64,000 bases of DNA. Origin: Rhodospirillales bacterium. GTDB taxonomy: Bacteria; Pseudomonadota; Alphaproteobacteria; Acetobacterales; Acetobacteraceae. Shown here one piece after another: positions 35,095 through 43,809 of this stretch. The stretch is taken from positions 24,351 to 88,350 of the forward strand of contig JANYDF010000118.1 in NCBI GenBank assembly GCA_025359905.1, read 5' to 3'. Under the pieces are notes generated by a model. The model was given only the letters and a program-made list of their open reading frames with translations. It ran no database searches and was not told the origin of the DNA. A program made the position numbers and the translations under genes. The stretch's first letter is position 1; each line of letters starts with the position of its first letter.

Positions 35095-38000
35095 ATGTCC
35101 ACCACCCTTGGCTTGAAAGTCGATGAGGCGCTGCGCGCACGAATTCGAACGGCCTCCGACACGACCGGCCGCACGCCGCACGCGCTGATCAAGCAGGGCT
35201 TGCTGGCGCTGCTCGACCGCATCGAGCGCGGCGAGAATATCGATTTGGCCGAGGACATGCCCGACGCTGCCGCGCCGCAGCCGTTCTTGGCGTTCGCGCA
35301 ATCTGTGCAGCCGCAATCGGTGCTGCGCGCCGCCATCACCGCCGCGTATCGCCGCCCGGAGCAAGACTGCGTGCCGGTGCTGCTGGCCAGCGCGGCACTG
35401 CCCGAAGCAGCGGCGGGCCGGGCGCGGGCGTTGGCGCTGCGGCTGGTGGAGACGCTGCGGCAGAAGCGGCCATCGGGCGGCGTTGAGGGGCTGATTCAGG
35501 AATTTGCGTTATCCAGTCAGGAAGGTGTGGCGCTGATGTGCCTCGCCGAGGCGTTATTGCGTATCCCTGACCGGGCGACGCGCGACGCGCTGATCCGCGA
35601 CAAGATCGGCGTGGGCGACTGGCAGGCGCATATCGGCCAAAGCCCGTCGTTGTTCGTCAACGCCGCAGCCTGGGGCTTGATGATTACCGGAAAGCTGGTC
35701 GGCACCAGCAGCGAATCCGGCCTGTCGCACGCGCTGACCCGGCTGATCGGGCGCGGCGGCGAGCCGTTGATCCGCAAGGGCGTCGATATGGCGATGCGGC
35801 TGATGGGCGAGCAATTCGTCTGCGGCCAGACCATTGCCGAGGCGCTGGCCAACAGCCGCCGCCTGGAAGCGCGCGGCTTCCGCTATTCGTACGACATGCT
35901 GGGCGAGGCGGCGGCGACCGCCGAGGACGCCACGCGCTATCTGGCGGCGTACGAGCAGGCCATTCACGCCATCGGCCGTGCGGCGGACCGGCGCGGGATT
36001 TACGAAGGCCCTGGTATATCCATCAAACTCTCGGCGCTGCATCCGCGCTACACGCGGGCGCAGTCGGGGCGGGTGATGCAGGAATTACTGCCCCGGCTGC
36101 ACGCGCTGGCGGTGCTGGCGCGGCGCTACGACATTGGCTTCAACATCGACGCCGAAGAAGCCGACCGGCTGGATATCTCGCTCGATCTGCTGGAGGCGCT
36201 GTGTTTCGACCCGGCGCTGGCGGGCTGGAACGGCATCGGTTTCGTGGTGCAGGCGTATCAGAAGCGGGCGCCGCAGGTGATCGAGTTCCTGATCGATCTG
36301 GCGCGGCGCAGCGGTCACCGGCTGATGGTACGGCTGGTCAAAGGCGCTTACTGGGACAGCGAAATCAAGCGCGCGCAGGCCGATGGCTTAGAGGGCTTTC
36401 CGGTCTACACGCGCAAGATTTACACCGACGTGTCGTATCTGGCCTGCGCTCGCAAGCTGTTGTCGGCGCCCGACGCCGCGTTCCCGCAATTCGCCACCCA
36501 CAACGCGCTGACGCTGGCGCAGATTCATGAGCTGGCGGGCGGCAACTTCTACACCGGCCAGTACGAATTCCAGTGCCTGCACGGCATGGGCGAGCCGCTG
36601 TACGAAGACGTAGTCGGGCGCGACAAACTCGACCGGCCCTGCCGGGTGTATGCCCCGGTCGGCACGCATGAGACGCTGCTGGCCTATCTGGTGCGGCGTT
36701 TGCTGGAAAACGGCGCCAATACCTCGTTCGTCAATCGCATTGCCGATCCGCGCGTGCCGTTGGATGATCTGGTTGCCGACCCGGTGACACTTGCTGCGGC
36801 CATGCAGCCGCAAGGCGCGCCGCACGCGAAAATCGCTGCCCCGCGCGCACTGTTCGGCGTGGAACGCGCCAACTCGGCCGGATTGGATTTTTCCAACGAG
36901 CAGCGCCTAGCCTCGCTATCGGCGTCGCTGCTGGCCAGCGCCGGAATGGAATGGCAGGCGGGCAGCGGCCCCATGCGCCCGGTGCTGAACCCGGCCGATC
37001 TGCGCGACGTGGTGGGCCAGGTTGGCGAATGCAGCCCGGAGCAGGTCGATGCCGCGCTGGCCGCCGCCGTGCATGAGGGCGCTGCGTGGCAAGCCACCCC
37101 GCCAGCGGAACGCGCCGCCTGCCTGCTACGCGCCGCCGATGCGCTGGAGGCCGCCGGGCCGCAGTTGATGGGGCTGATCGTGCGCGAGGCGGGCAAGACC
37201 TTGCCGAACGCGCTGGGCGAAATCCGCGAGGCGGTGGATTTTCTGCGCTACTACGCCCGCCAAGCCGAGGGTTTCGGTGCTGACACGCATCGCCCGCTCG
37301 GCCCGGTGGCGTGCATCAGCCCGTGGAACTTTCCGCTGGCGATCTTCACCGGACAGGTGGCGGCGGCGTTGGCGGCGGGCAATCCGGTGCTGGCGAAACC
37401 GGCCGAGGAAACGCCGCTGATCGCGGCGCAGGCGGTGCGCCTGCTGCATGCGGCCGGTGTTCCGAGTGCAGCACTGCAACTGTTGCCCGGTGACGGGCGC
37501 GTGGGCGCGCAACTGGTGGCCGGCGCGCGGGTGCGCGGCGTGGTGTTCACCGGCTCCACTGAAGTTGCGCGGCTGATCCAGCGCAGTCTGGCCGGGCGGC
37601 TCGATCCGCAGGGCCGGGCGATCCCGCTGATTGCCGAAACCGGCGGGCAGAACGCGATGATCGTCGATTCATCGGCGCTACCCGAGCAGGTGGTGGCCGA
37701 CGCGCTGGCCTCGGCGTTCGACAGCGCCGGGCAACGGTGTTCGGCGCTGCGCATTCTGTGCGTGCAGGCCGAAGCCGCCGAGCGGGTGCGCACCATGCTG
37801 TTGGGCGCCATGGCTGAAATCGCTGTTGGTAACCCGGACCGATTGGCGGCCGATGTGGGCCCGGTGATCACCGCCGAAGCGCGCGACCGTATCGTGGCGC
37901 ATGTCGAAGCGATGCGCGCACGCGGCTTCGTGGTGCATCAACTGGATTTGCCGCCCGCTTGCCGCCTGGGCTTCTTCGTGCCGCCCACGCTGATCGAAAT

Positions 38001-38895
38001 CGACAAGATCGCCGATGCCGGCGGCGAAGTGTTCGGCCCCGTGCTGCATTTCCTGCGCTACCGGCGCGAGGCGCTGGAGGCGCTGGTGCAGGACATCGGC
38101 GCCACCGGCTATGGCCTGACTTTCGGCGTGCACTCGCGCATCGACGAGACCATCGCCAGGGTCTGCGAACACATTCATGCGGGCAATATCTACGTCAATC
38201 GCAATACCATCGGTGCGGTGGTTGGTGTGCAGCCGTTCGGCGGTCAGGGCTTGTCGGGCACAGGTCCGAAAGCGGGCGGGCCGCTGTATCTGCACCGTTT
38301 GCTGGCGCAGTGCCCACCCTTGGAGGTGGAAGGCGCCACCCCGCCCGCCGCAGCCCTCGCCTGGGCCGAATTCGTCGCCACGCGGCAACCGGTGGGGCCG
38401 GTGCGCGATTGCGAGGCGCTGCTGGCCCGTTGCCCGCTGCAAGCGCCGCGCGAACTGCCCGGCCCGGTGGGCGAGCGCAACGTCTATGCGCTGACCCCGC
38501 GCGGCACGGTGCTGTGTCTGGCGCAAGATGTGCAAGGCATGTGCCGCCAAGTGATGGCAGCCTTGGTTACCGGCAACCGCGCACTGGTGCTGCCGCCGCC
38601 GGATGCGTTGAACATGCTGGGTTTCCTACCCGCCGCATTGCGGCCGCAGGTGCAAGTGATCGGCGACCCGGACGGGGCGGCGTTCGATGCGGTGCTGTTC
38701 GAAGGCGACAGCGACGCGCTGGCCGCGTGGTGCCGCCGGTTCGCGGCGCTCGAGGGACCGATCGTGCCGGTGCACGGCATGCCACGCAATGCGGATGCGG
38801 CGGCCTACCCGCTGGAATGGCTGCTGCACGAACGCAGCATCAGCACCAACACGGCGGCAGCGGGTGGCAATGCCAGTTTGATGTCGATTGGGTGA
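35095..38895 (+). CDS. putA: Trifunctional proline dehydrogenase / P5C dehydrogenase / repressor PutA
   Basis: PutA oxidises L-proline to glutamate in two channelled steps. The 1266-residue protein starts with a ribbon-helix-helix domain (about 1-46: TLGLKVDEALRARIR, GRTPHALIKQGLLALLD), so it can also repress its own gene. The FAD-linked proline dehydrogenase barrel (about 160-540) has FNIDAEEADRLDISLDLLEA, LVKGAYWDSEIKRAQ and FVNRIAD. The aldehyde dehydrogenase domain (about 600-1040) has ISPWNFPLAIFTGQ, FTGSTEVA, E848 in AETGGQ and the nucleophile C882 in GQRCSALR. A C-terminal domain follows, as in long PutAs. ATG 35095 is chosen because it begins the DNA-binding domain right after the operator. 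Confidence 0.96.
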   Translation: MSTTLGLKVDEALRARIRTASDTTGRTPHALIKQGLLALLDRIERGENIDLAEDMPDAAAPQPFLAFAQSVQPQSVLRAAITAAYRRPEQDCVPVLLASAALPEAAAGRARALALRLVETLRQKRPSGGVEGLIQEFALSSQEGVALMCLAEALLRIPDRATRDALIRDKIGVGDWQAHIGQSPSLFVNAAAWGLMITGKLVGTSSESGLSHALTRLIGRGGEPLIRKGVDMAMRLMGEQFVCGQTIAEALANSRRLEARGFRYSYDMLGEAAATAEDATRYLAAYEQAIHAIGRAADRRGIYEGPGISIKLSALHPRYTRAQSGRVMQELLPRLHALAVLARRYDIGFNIDAEEADRLDISLDLLEALCFDPALAGWNGIGFVVQAYQKRAPQVIEFLIDLARRSGHRLMVRLVKGAYWDSEIKRAQADGLEGFPVYTRKIYTDVSYLACARKLLSAPDAAFPQFATHNALTLAQIHELAGGNFYTGQYEFQCLHGMGEPLYEDVVGRDKLDRPCRVYAPVGTHETLLAYLVRRLLENGANTSFVNRIADPRVPLDDLVADPVTLAAAMQPQGAPHAKIAAPRALFGVERANSAGLDFSNEQRLASLSASLLASAGMEWQAGSGPMRPVLNPADLRDVVGQVGECSPEQVDAALAAAVHEGAAWQATPPAERAACLLRAADALEAAGPQLMGLIVREAGKTLPNALGEIREAVDFLRYYARQAEGFGADTHRPLGPVACISPWNFPLAIFTGQVAAALAAGNPVLAKPAEETPLIAAQAVRLLHAAGVPSAALQLLPGDGRVGAQLVAGARVRGVVFTGSTEVARLIQRSLAGRLDPQGRAIPLIAETGGQNAMIVDSSALPEQVVADALASAFDSAGQRCSALRILCVQAEAAERVRTMLLGAMAEIAVGNPDRLAADVGPVITAEARDRIVAHVEAMRARGFVVHQLDLPPACRLGFFVPPTLIEIDKIADAGGEVFGPVLHFLRYRREALEALVQDIGATGYGLTFGVHSRIDETIARVCEHIHAGNIYVNRNTIGAVVGVQPFGGQGLSGTGPKAGGPLYLHRLLAQCPPLEVEGATPPAAALAWAEFVATRQPVGPVRDCEALLARCPLQAPRELPGPVGERNVYALTPRGTVLCLAQDVQGMCRQVMAALVTGNRALVLPPPDALNMLGFLPAALRPQVQVIGDPDGAAFDAVLFEGDSDALAAWCRRFAALEGPIVPVHGMPRNADAAAYPLEWLLHERSISTNTAAAGGNASLMSIG

Positions 38896-38942
38896 TGGCC
38901 CGTTGTGGTCGTGTGGCTGTTGCAGCGGAGGGAGCGAATCCG

Positions 38943-39374
38943 ATGACCGACCTGTATGACGCCGATATTCTGGAGTGGTCGGAGCGCCAGGCCGCATTGC
39001 TGCGCCGGATCGCGGCTGGCGAACGGATCAATACTGCTGAATTGGACTGGCCGAACATCATCGAGGAGGTTGAGAGCGTAGGCAACGAGCAGTTGCACGC
39101 CGTCGAGTCGTTGCTGGTTCAGTTGTTGATCCACCGCCTTAAGCTCATGGCTTGGCCGCAATCGTTGGCAGTTCGTGGTTGGGAGAAGCAAGTCCGGGTG
39201 TTCGGCCTGCAAGTCCGGCGGCGCTATGCGCCGTCGATGCGGCAACGCCTGGATCTGCCGGGGCTGTACGAGGAAGCGTTGCTGTCGCTTCCGGAGACGA
39301 TTGACGAACGAGCCCCGCTGCCCATCCCAGCGGCCTGCCCATTCGCGCTGGATGATTTGCTGGCCGGCGAGTGA
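38943..39374 (+). CDS. DUF29 family protein
   Basis: The 143-residue soluble protein has the DUF29 pattern: LYDADILEWSERQAALLR (4-21), LDWPNIIEEVESVGN (about 34-48), LLVQLLIHRLKL (about 58-69) and a helical C-terminus. The function of DUF29 is unknown. Members are common as single genes in cyanobacteria and proteobacteria, sometimes near toxin-antitoxin or mobile genes, which is not evident here. GGAGGGAG lies 9 nt before ATG 38943. It follows putA by 47 bp on the same strand. Confidence 0.85.
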   Translation: MTDLYDADILEWSERQAALLRRIAAGERINTAELDWPNIIEEVESVGNEQLHAVESLLVQLLIHRLKLMAWPQSLAVRGWEKQVRVFGLQVRRRYAPSMRQRLDLPGLYEEALLSLPETIDERAPLPIPAACPFALDDLLAGE

Positions 39375-39502
39375 CACCGCCGCCCGAAGCGGAATGATAG
39401 GTTCCGCTGCGCCGCATCTATCCTGCGGCGCGACATCTGCTTTCCTGTGCGTGGACAGGCGTCCACGGCGAAGCTAGGGTGCGCCGCATCTTGGAGGAAA
39501 CC

Positions 39503-39853
39503 ATGACGATTCAACGCACTCAGGTTGGCCCGCGTATGAGCCAGGCCGTGGTTCACAACGGCACCGTGTATCTGGCCGGGCAGGTCGCCCTCGATAACGC
39601 CGGCAAGTCGGTGACCGAGCAGACCAAGGAAATTCTTGGCCGCATCGATGCGCTGCTGGCCGCCACCGGCTCGGACAAGCACAAGCTGCTCAGCGCCACG
39701 ATTTATCTGTCCGACATCGCCACATTCGCCGAGATGAACGCCGCGTGGGATGCGTGGGTCGATACCGCCAACACCCCGGCGCGCGCGACTGTCGAGGCCA
39801 AGCTGGCCGCACCGCAGTTCACGGTGGAAATCTCCATCGTCGCGGCGGTCTGA
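39503..39853 (+). CDS. RidA family protein (imine/enamine deaminase)
   Basis: The 116-residue protein is of the YjgF/YER057c/UK114 (RidA) family, small trimeric proteins that hydrolyse reactive enamines and imines formed by PLP and flavin enzymes. Recognisable positions are VHNGTVYLAGQVALD (about 15-29), TKEILGRIDALLAATGSDKHKLLSATIYLSDI, seen in parts (about 38-70), and the substrate arginine in PARATVEAKLA (about 93-103). ATG 39503 has GGAGG 7 nt upstream. It is next to a D-amino-acid dehydrogenase whose product is an imine, which fits a clean-up role. Confidence 0.9.
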   Translation: MTIQRTQVGPRMSQAVVHNGTVYLAGQVALDNAGKSVTEQTKEILGRIDALLAATGSDKHKLLSATIYLSDIATFAEMNAAWDAWVDTANTPARATVEAKLAAPQFTVEISIVAAV

Positions 39854-39920
39854 CGGCTGACTTGCTGCCTTCACCCTGGCAGCGGCCAGGGTGACGCGGC
39901 ACCGGCATAGGAATCGACGG

Positions 39921-41165
39921 ATGCGGGTCCTGGTCCTCGGCGGCGGCGTGATCGGCGTCACCACCGCCTATGAATTGCTTAAGGACGGCCACGAGGTCAC
40001 GCTGGTCGAGCGTGAGGCGGATGTCGCCCTTGGCACCAGCTTCGCCAATGCCGGCATGGTGGCGCCCGGCCACGCTTTCGCCTGGGCCTCGCCGCGCGCG
40101 CCAAAGGTGTTGCTGCGCTCGTTGTGGCGCAACGATCAGGCGCTGCGGTTCCGCTTTCATACCGACCCGGCGTTCTGGCGCTGGTCGCTGCGCTTCCTTG
40201 GCGAATGCACTGCCGAAAAGGCGCGGCTCAACACCACGCGCAAGCATCGGCTGTGCGTGTATTCGCAAGCGGTGCTGGGCGAAGTGGCAGCCGAGACCGG
40301 GGTGCAGTTCGACGCCATTCAATCCGGGCTGCTGTATTTCCACCGATCGCCGCAAACGTTTGAGGCCGGGGTTCGCAACATGACGATCCTGCGCGATCTT
40401 GGGCAGGCGCAGCAGGTGCTGAACCGTGACGAGATCGCGGCGCTCGACCCGGCGCTGGCGCCGATGAAGCACAAGATTGCCGGCGGGATTTACTCGCACA
40501 CCGACAGTACTGGCGACTGCGCGATGTTCACCCGCGAACTGGCCAAAGTGGTGCGCGCGCGCGGCGCCAAGGTGCTGACCGGGACCACGGTGACGCGGTT
40601 GGAATCGGACGGTGAGCGCATCACCGGGGTGCAGACCAGCGCCGGACGGCTGCACGCCGATGCTTACGTGTTGGCGATGGGCATCTGGAGCCCAATGCTG
40701 CTGCGCGGGCTGGACAAATGGCTGCCGGTGTATCCGGTGAAGGGCTATTCACTGACCTTGCCAATTGGAGGCAACCACATCGCCCCGCAGGTCGGCGCGG
40801 TCGATGAGGATAATCTGATCGCCTATGCCCGCATGGGCGACCGGCTGCGGGTAACCGCGACGGCGGATTTCGCCGGCTACAACGCTAAGTATCAGCCGAG
40901 CGACTTCAAAGTCATGCTCGGCAAGATCCAGGACATCCTGCCAGGAGGGGCTGACTATACCCAGCCCGGCTACTGGGCGGGGCTGCGGCCGATGACGCCG
41001 GAGGGCACGCCGGTGATGGGCACTGGGCGGCAGCGCAATTTGTTCTTCAACACCGGGCACGGCCATGTCGGCTGGACCATGTCCTGTGGCGCCGCGCGGG
41101 TGACACGCGATTTGATTGCCGGACGCAAAGCGGAAATTCCGCTCGATGGGATGACACTCCAATGA
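39921..41165 (+). CDS. dadA: D-amino acid dehydrogenase small-subunit type flavoprotein
   Basis: DadA-type enzymes oxidise D-amino acids to imino acids and pass electrons to the respiratory chain. The 414-residue protein has the FAD fingerprint VLVLGGGVIGVTTAYELLK (3-21), ERE at the ribose-binding end, GTSFANAGMVAPGHAFAWASP (about 38-58), GGIYSHTDSTGDCAMFTREL in the family position (about 192-211) and the C-terminal motif FFNTGHGHVGWTMSCGAARV. All match DadA. Related enzymes act on D-hydroxyproline, which the surrounding catabolic genes make worth considering. The ATG is at 39921; its stop overlaps the next ATG (ATGA). Confidence 0.9.
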   Translation: MRVLVLGGGVIGVTTAYELLKDGHEVTLVEREADVALGTSFANAGMVAPGHAFAWASPRAPKVLLRSLWRNDQALRFRFHTDPAFWRWSLRFLGECTAEKARLNTTRKHRLCVYSQAVLGEVAAETGVQFDAIQSGLLYFHRSPQTFEAGVRNMTILRDLGQAQQVLNRDEIAALDPALAPMKHKIAGGIYSHTDSTGDCAMFTRELAKVVRARGAKVLTGTTVTRLESDGERITGVQTSAGRLHADAYVLAMGIWSPMLLRGLDKWLPVYPVKGYSLTLPIGGNHIAPQVGAVDEDNLIAYARMGDRLRVTATADFAGYNAKYQPSDFKVMLGKIQDILPGGADYTQPGYWAGLRPMTPEGTPVMGTGRQRNLFFNTGHGHVGWTMSCGAARVTRDLIAGRKAEIPLDGMTLQ

Positions 41166-41932
41166 CCACTGGCGCACTTGCCTTTGACACGGATGGCGGC
41201 ATCGGGCCGCGCGCCAATATTGGCTTGGTGGTGCTGGCGACCGACCAGACCATCGAGCACGAATGGCGTATGATTTTCACTATTCCCGGCGTGGCGCTGT
41301 ATCAAAGCCGCATCTGGAACGACAGCAACATCACGCCGGACACGCTGCGTGAGATGGATGGCGGCATCGCCGAGGCGACGCGGCTGATCCTGCCGGGGAT
41401 GCCGCTGGATGTGGTGGGTTTTGGCTGCACCTCGGCGTCCATGGTGCTGGGCGAGGCGCAGATCAGCGCGCGCATTCGTGAGGCCCGTCCGGGTATTGCC
41501 GCGACTAATCCGGTGACGGCGGCATTCGCCGCGTTCCGCGCACTCGGTGCGCAGCGTATCGCGGTGCTGACGCCGTATGCCCCGGCGGTGAACGACGGCA
41601 TTCGCGCCTATTTCGAGAACGCCGGGCTCACCGTGTCGGCCATGGCCTCGTTCAGCGAACCGGACGACCGGATCGTGGCGCGCATCACCCCGGCGGCGAT
41701 TGCGGCGGCGGCGAAGCAATTGGTGGCGGGCAGCGGTGCCCAGGCATTGTTCGTGTCCTGCACCAGCCTGCGGCTGGTCGAGCAGGTGGCGTCGCTGGAA
41801 ACGCTGATCGGCATTCCGGCGACCTCCAGCAATCACGCTTTGGCATGGCATTGCCTGCGGCTGGCCGGGATCGGCGACGAAATGCCGCAGTTCGGCACGC
41901 TGTTTACATTGCCCGCACCTATTGCGGTGTAG
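41162..41932 (+). CDS. Asp/Glu racemase superfamily enzyme (maleate isomerase / arylmalonate decarboxylase type)
   Basis: The 256-residue protein shows the pseudo-symmetrical Asp/Glu racemase fold with two candidate catalytic cysteines, in VVGFGCTSASMVLG (about 81-94) and LFVSCTSLRLVEQV (about 197-210). The segments IGLVVLATDQTIEHEW (about 20-35) and VLTPYAPAVNDGIRAYFENAG (about 138-158) resemble maleate cis-trans isomerase and arylmalonate decarboxylase homologues. The reaction cannot be fixed from sequence. It is translationally coupled to the D-amino-acid dehydrogenase upstream, so an amino- or dicarboxylic-acid racemase/isomerase role in the same pathway is likely. Confidence 0.8.
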   Translation: MTTGALAFDTDGGIGPRANIGLVVLATDQTIEHEWRMIFTIPGVALYQSRIWNDSNITPDTLREMDGGIAEATRLILPGMPLDVVGFGCTSASMVLGEAQISARIREARPGIAATNPVTAAFAAFRALGAQRIAVLTPYAPAVNDGIRAYFENAGLTVSAMASFSEPDDRIVARITPAAIAAAAKQLVAGSGAQALFVSCTSLRLVEQVASLETLIGIPATSSNHALAWHCLRLAGIGDEMPQFGTLFTLPAPIAV

Positions 41933-41988
41933 CATTGGCGGGCGGGGCGGCAGCCGCGCCGGCCCCAAGCGTAAGGCGTGTTGAACCC

Positions 41989-43809
41989 ATGATGATCGAT
42001 GCGCTGTCGCTGTTGGCCGAGGTGGTGGGCGCACGCCAGCCCGCGCAGGCGTTGCGGCATTGTCTCGGCCGCCTGCTGGCGGCGGGCGGCACCGAAGCGG
42101 CGGCGGCGGGCGTGGCGTTGTTCGAGAGCGTTTGGCACACGCTGCCGCCGTTCGAGGATGACCGTATTCCGCAGGTTGCCGCAGATTTGTATGCGCGGTG
42201 CGGCGAGCGCGATGGCGCGTTCTTGATGGCCGGACTGGCCGCACAGTTGCAACGCAGCAGCCGGGCGGCGCCGGCCGAATCTGCGCCGGCGGATGACGTG
42301 GCGCGGCGTGCGGCGGCGATTGCGGCAGACCGCGAGTATAGTTCGGCATTGCTGCATGCGCTGGAATTGCTGGAACAGCCGCAAGATTGGGCGGGATCGG
42401 CGGCGCTGTTCGAAGCCGTCTGGCCGTGCGTGCCGCCGATGGTGGAATATTGGGTCTACTACCGGATGGCGCAGGTCTACGCGGCGCTCGGCCGCCGGTT
42501 GGCGTGCATGCTGATGGCGGGCATCGCGGCGCAGATCGAGCCGGGCACGCCGGTGTCGGACATGCCGTACCGCCACGTGCTGAATTGGTTCCGCGACCAG
42601 GCGCGCTGGCGCGATGCGGCGCTGCTATGGCAGCGGCGGTCCGCGCTGTGTCCCGACCCGGCGCTGCTGTCAGCCGCTGAAGCGGCAGCGCTGCTGGAAG
42701 CCGGGGGGCCGCTGCCGCGCGTGCAGCCGCCGTCTGGCCGCCGCGATCATCCGGTCATCGAAGGCAGCACCCGCCCCGGCGCCAAATGGCGCAGCTATGG
42801 CGGCGAGGCGGAGTGTTTGCAGCAGTTGCGCGGACCGATGCAGCGCCCGGCGATTCAGATCAGCGAACTGATCGACGCCGAAGTGCTGCTGGACCGTGGC
42901 GCGGTCGCGGTGCTCGGCCCGGACGGGGTGCCGCATATCGATCTGTCATTGCGCGACTATCCGGCGATGGTGCGCCGCCAGTTGGACGAAACCCAGCGTG
43001 CGGGCAGGCCGGTCGAGGAGCTCAACGTCGATGAGGCGGTGCTGATCGCCGACGAATTCTCCGGCCCAAATCTGTGCCATTTCATGCTCGATCAGGCGTC
43101 GCGGCTGGCGCTGTACCGCAGCGCGGGCGTTGATGTTTCGGCGGTAACCGTCATCGGGCCGGAGATGCGGACGGAATACCAGCACGTCGCCGGCGGGCGG
43201 CAGGGGATTCGCTCGTACATCGCCAGCACAAGGCGGGCCCGGGTGCGCGTGGGGCGGCTGTGGGTCAGTTCCAATTGCCGTGCCCTGCGTCATCCGGCGC
43301 ACTGGGGCTCGCAATGGGCGGTCGATGCCGTGCGCGGCGGGTTCGACCTGACGCGGCGGGCACCGGAGCGGCGGTTGCTGATCTCACGCGCCGATTCGAG
43401 TGTGCGGCGCATCGTCAATCACGATGAGGTGGCGGCGCTGCTCGGCACCTTCGGGTTCGAGACCATTGTGCCGGGGCGGATGCGTTTCACCGAACAGATC
43501 GCAGCGTTCCGCGATGCGGCATTCGTGGTCGGGCCGCACGGCGCGGGCATGGCCAACATCCTGTTCTGCGCGCCGCGCACCCAGGTTTTGGAAGTGTTTC
43601 ATCCGCTGTACGGCACTTGGGCCTACGCGATGATCGCCCCGCCGCTGGGCCTGGAGTATGCCGCAATGGTGGCGCGCGACGGCGAGTCGGACGAGCCGCA
43701 ATATAACGATCCGCGTTTGCCGCAGGAGCGGCGCAATCAATATTCGGGGCGCGACATGCGGGTGGATTTGGACCAATTGTGTCAGTGGCTTTTGGAGTCA
43801 GGCGCGTGA
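41989..43809 (+). CDS. GT61 family glycosyltransferase with helical-repeat N-terminus
   Basis: The 606-residue protein has an N-terminal half (about 1-240) of alanine-rich paired helices resembling tetratricopeptide repeats. Its C-terminal half (about 300-600) is a DUF563/GT61 glycosyltransferase domain. The diagnostic segment is FVVGPHGAGMANILFCAP (about 510-527), preceded by DEFSGPNLCHFMLDQASR (about 356) and RRLLISRADSSVRRI (about 464). GT61 enzymes transfer xylose, GlcNAc or similar sugars to polysaccharide or protein. The start is ATG 41989, which gives MMIDALSLL; the open frame continues into the preceding gene. Its TGA overlaps the ATG of aconitase X, an unexpected coupling. Confidence 0.85.
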   Translation: MMIDALSLLAEVVGARQPAQALRHCLGRLLAAGGTEAAAAGVALFESVWHTLPPFEDDRIPQVAADLYARCGERDGAFLMAGLAAQLQRSSRAAPAESAPADDVARRAAAIAADREYSSALLHALELLEQPQDWAGSAALFEAVWPCVPPMVEYWVYYRMAQVYAALGRRLACMLMAGIAAQIEPGTPVSDMPYRHVLNWFRDQARWRDAALLWQRRSALCPDPALLSAAEAAALLEAGGPLPRVQPPSGRRDHPVIEGSTRPGAKWRSYGGEAECLQQLRGPMQRPAIQISELIDAEVLLDRGAVAVLGPDGVPHIDLSLRDYPAMVRRQLDETQRAGRPVEELNVDEAVLIADEFSGPNLCHFMLDQASRLALYRSAGVDVSAVTVIGPEMRTEYQHVAGGRQGIRSYIASTRRARVRVGRLWVSSNCRALRHPAHWGSQWAVDAVRGGFDLTRRAPERRLLISRADSSVRRIVNHDEVAALLGTFGFETIVPGRMRFTEQIAAFRDAAFVVGPHGAGMANILFCAPRTQVLEVFHPLYGTWAYAMIAPPLGLEYAAMVARDGESDEPQYNDPRLPQERRNQYSGRDMRVDLDQLCQWLLESGA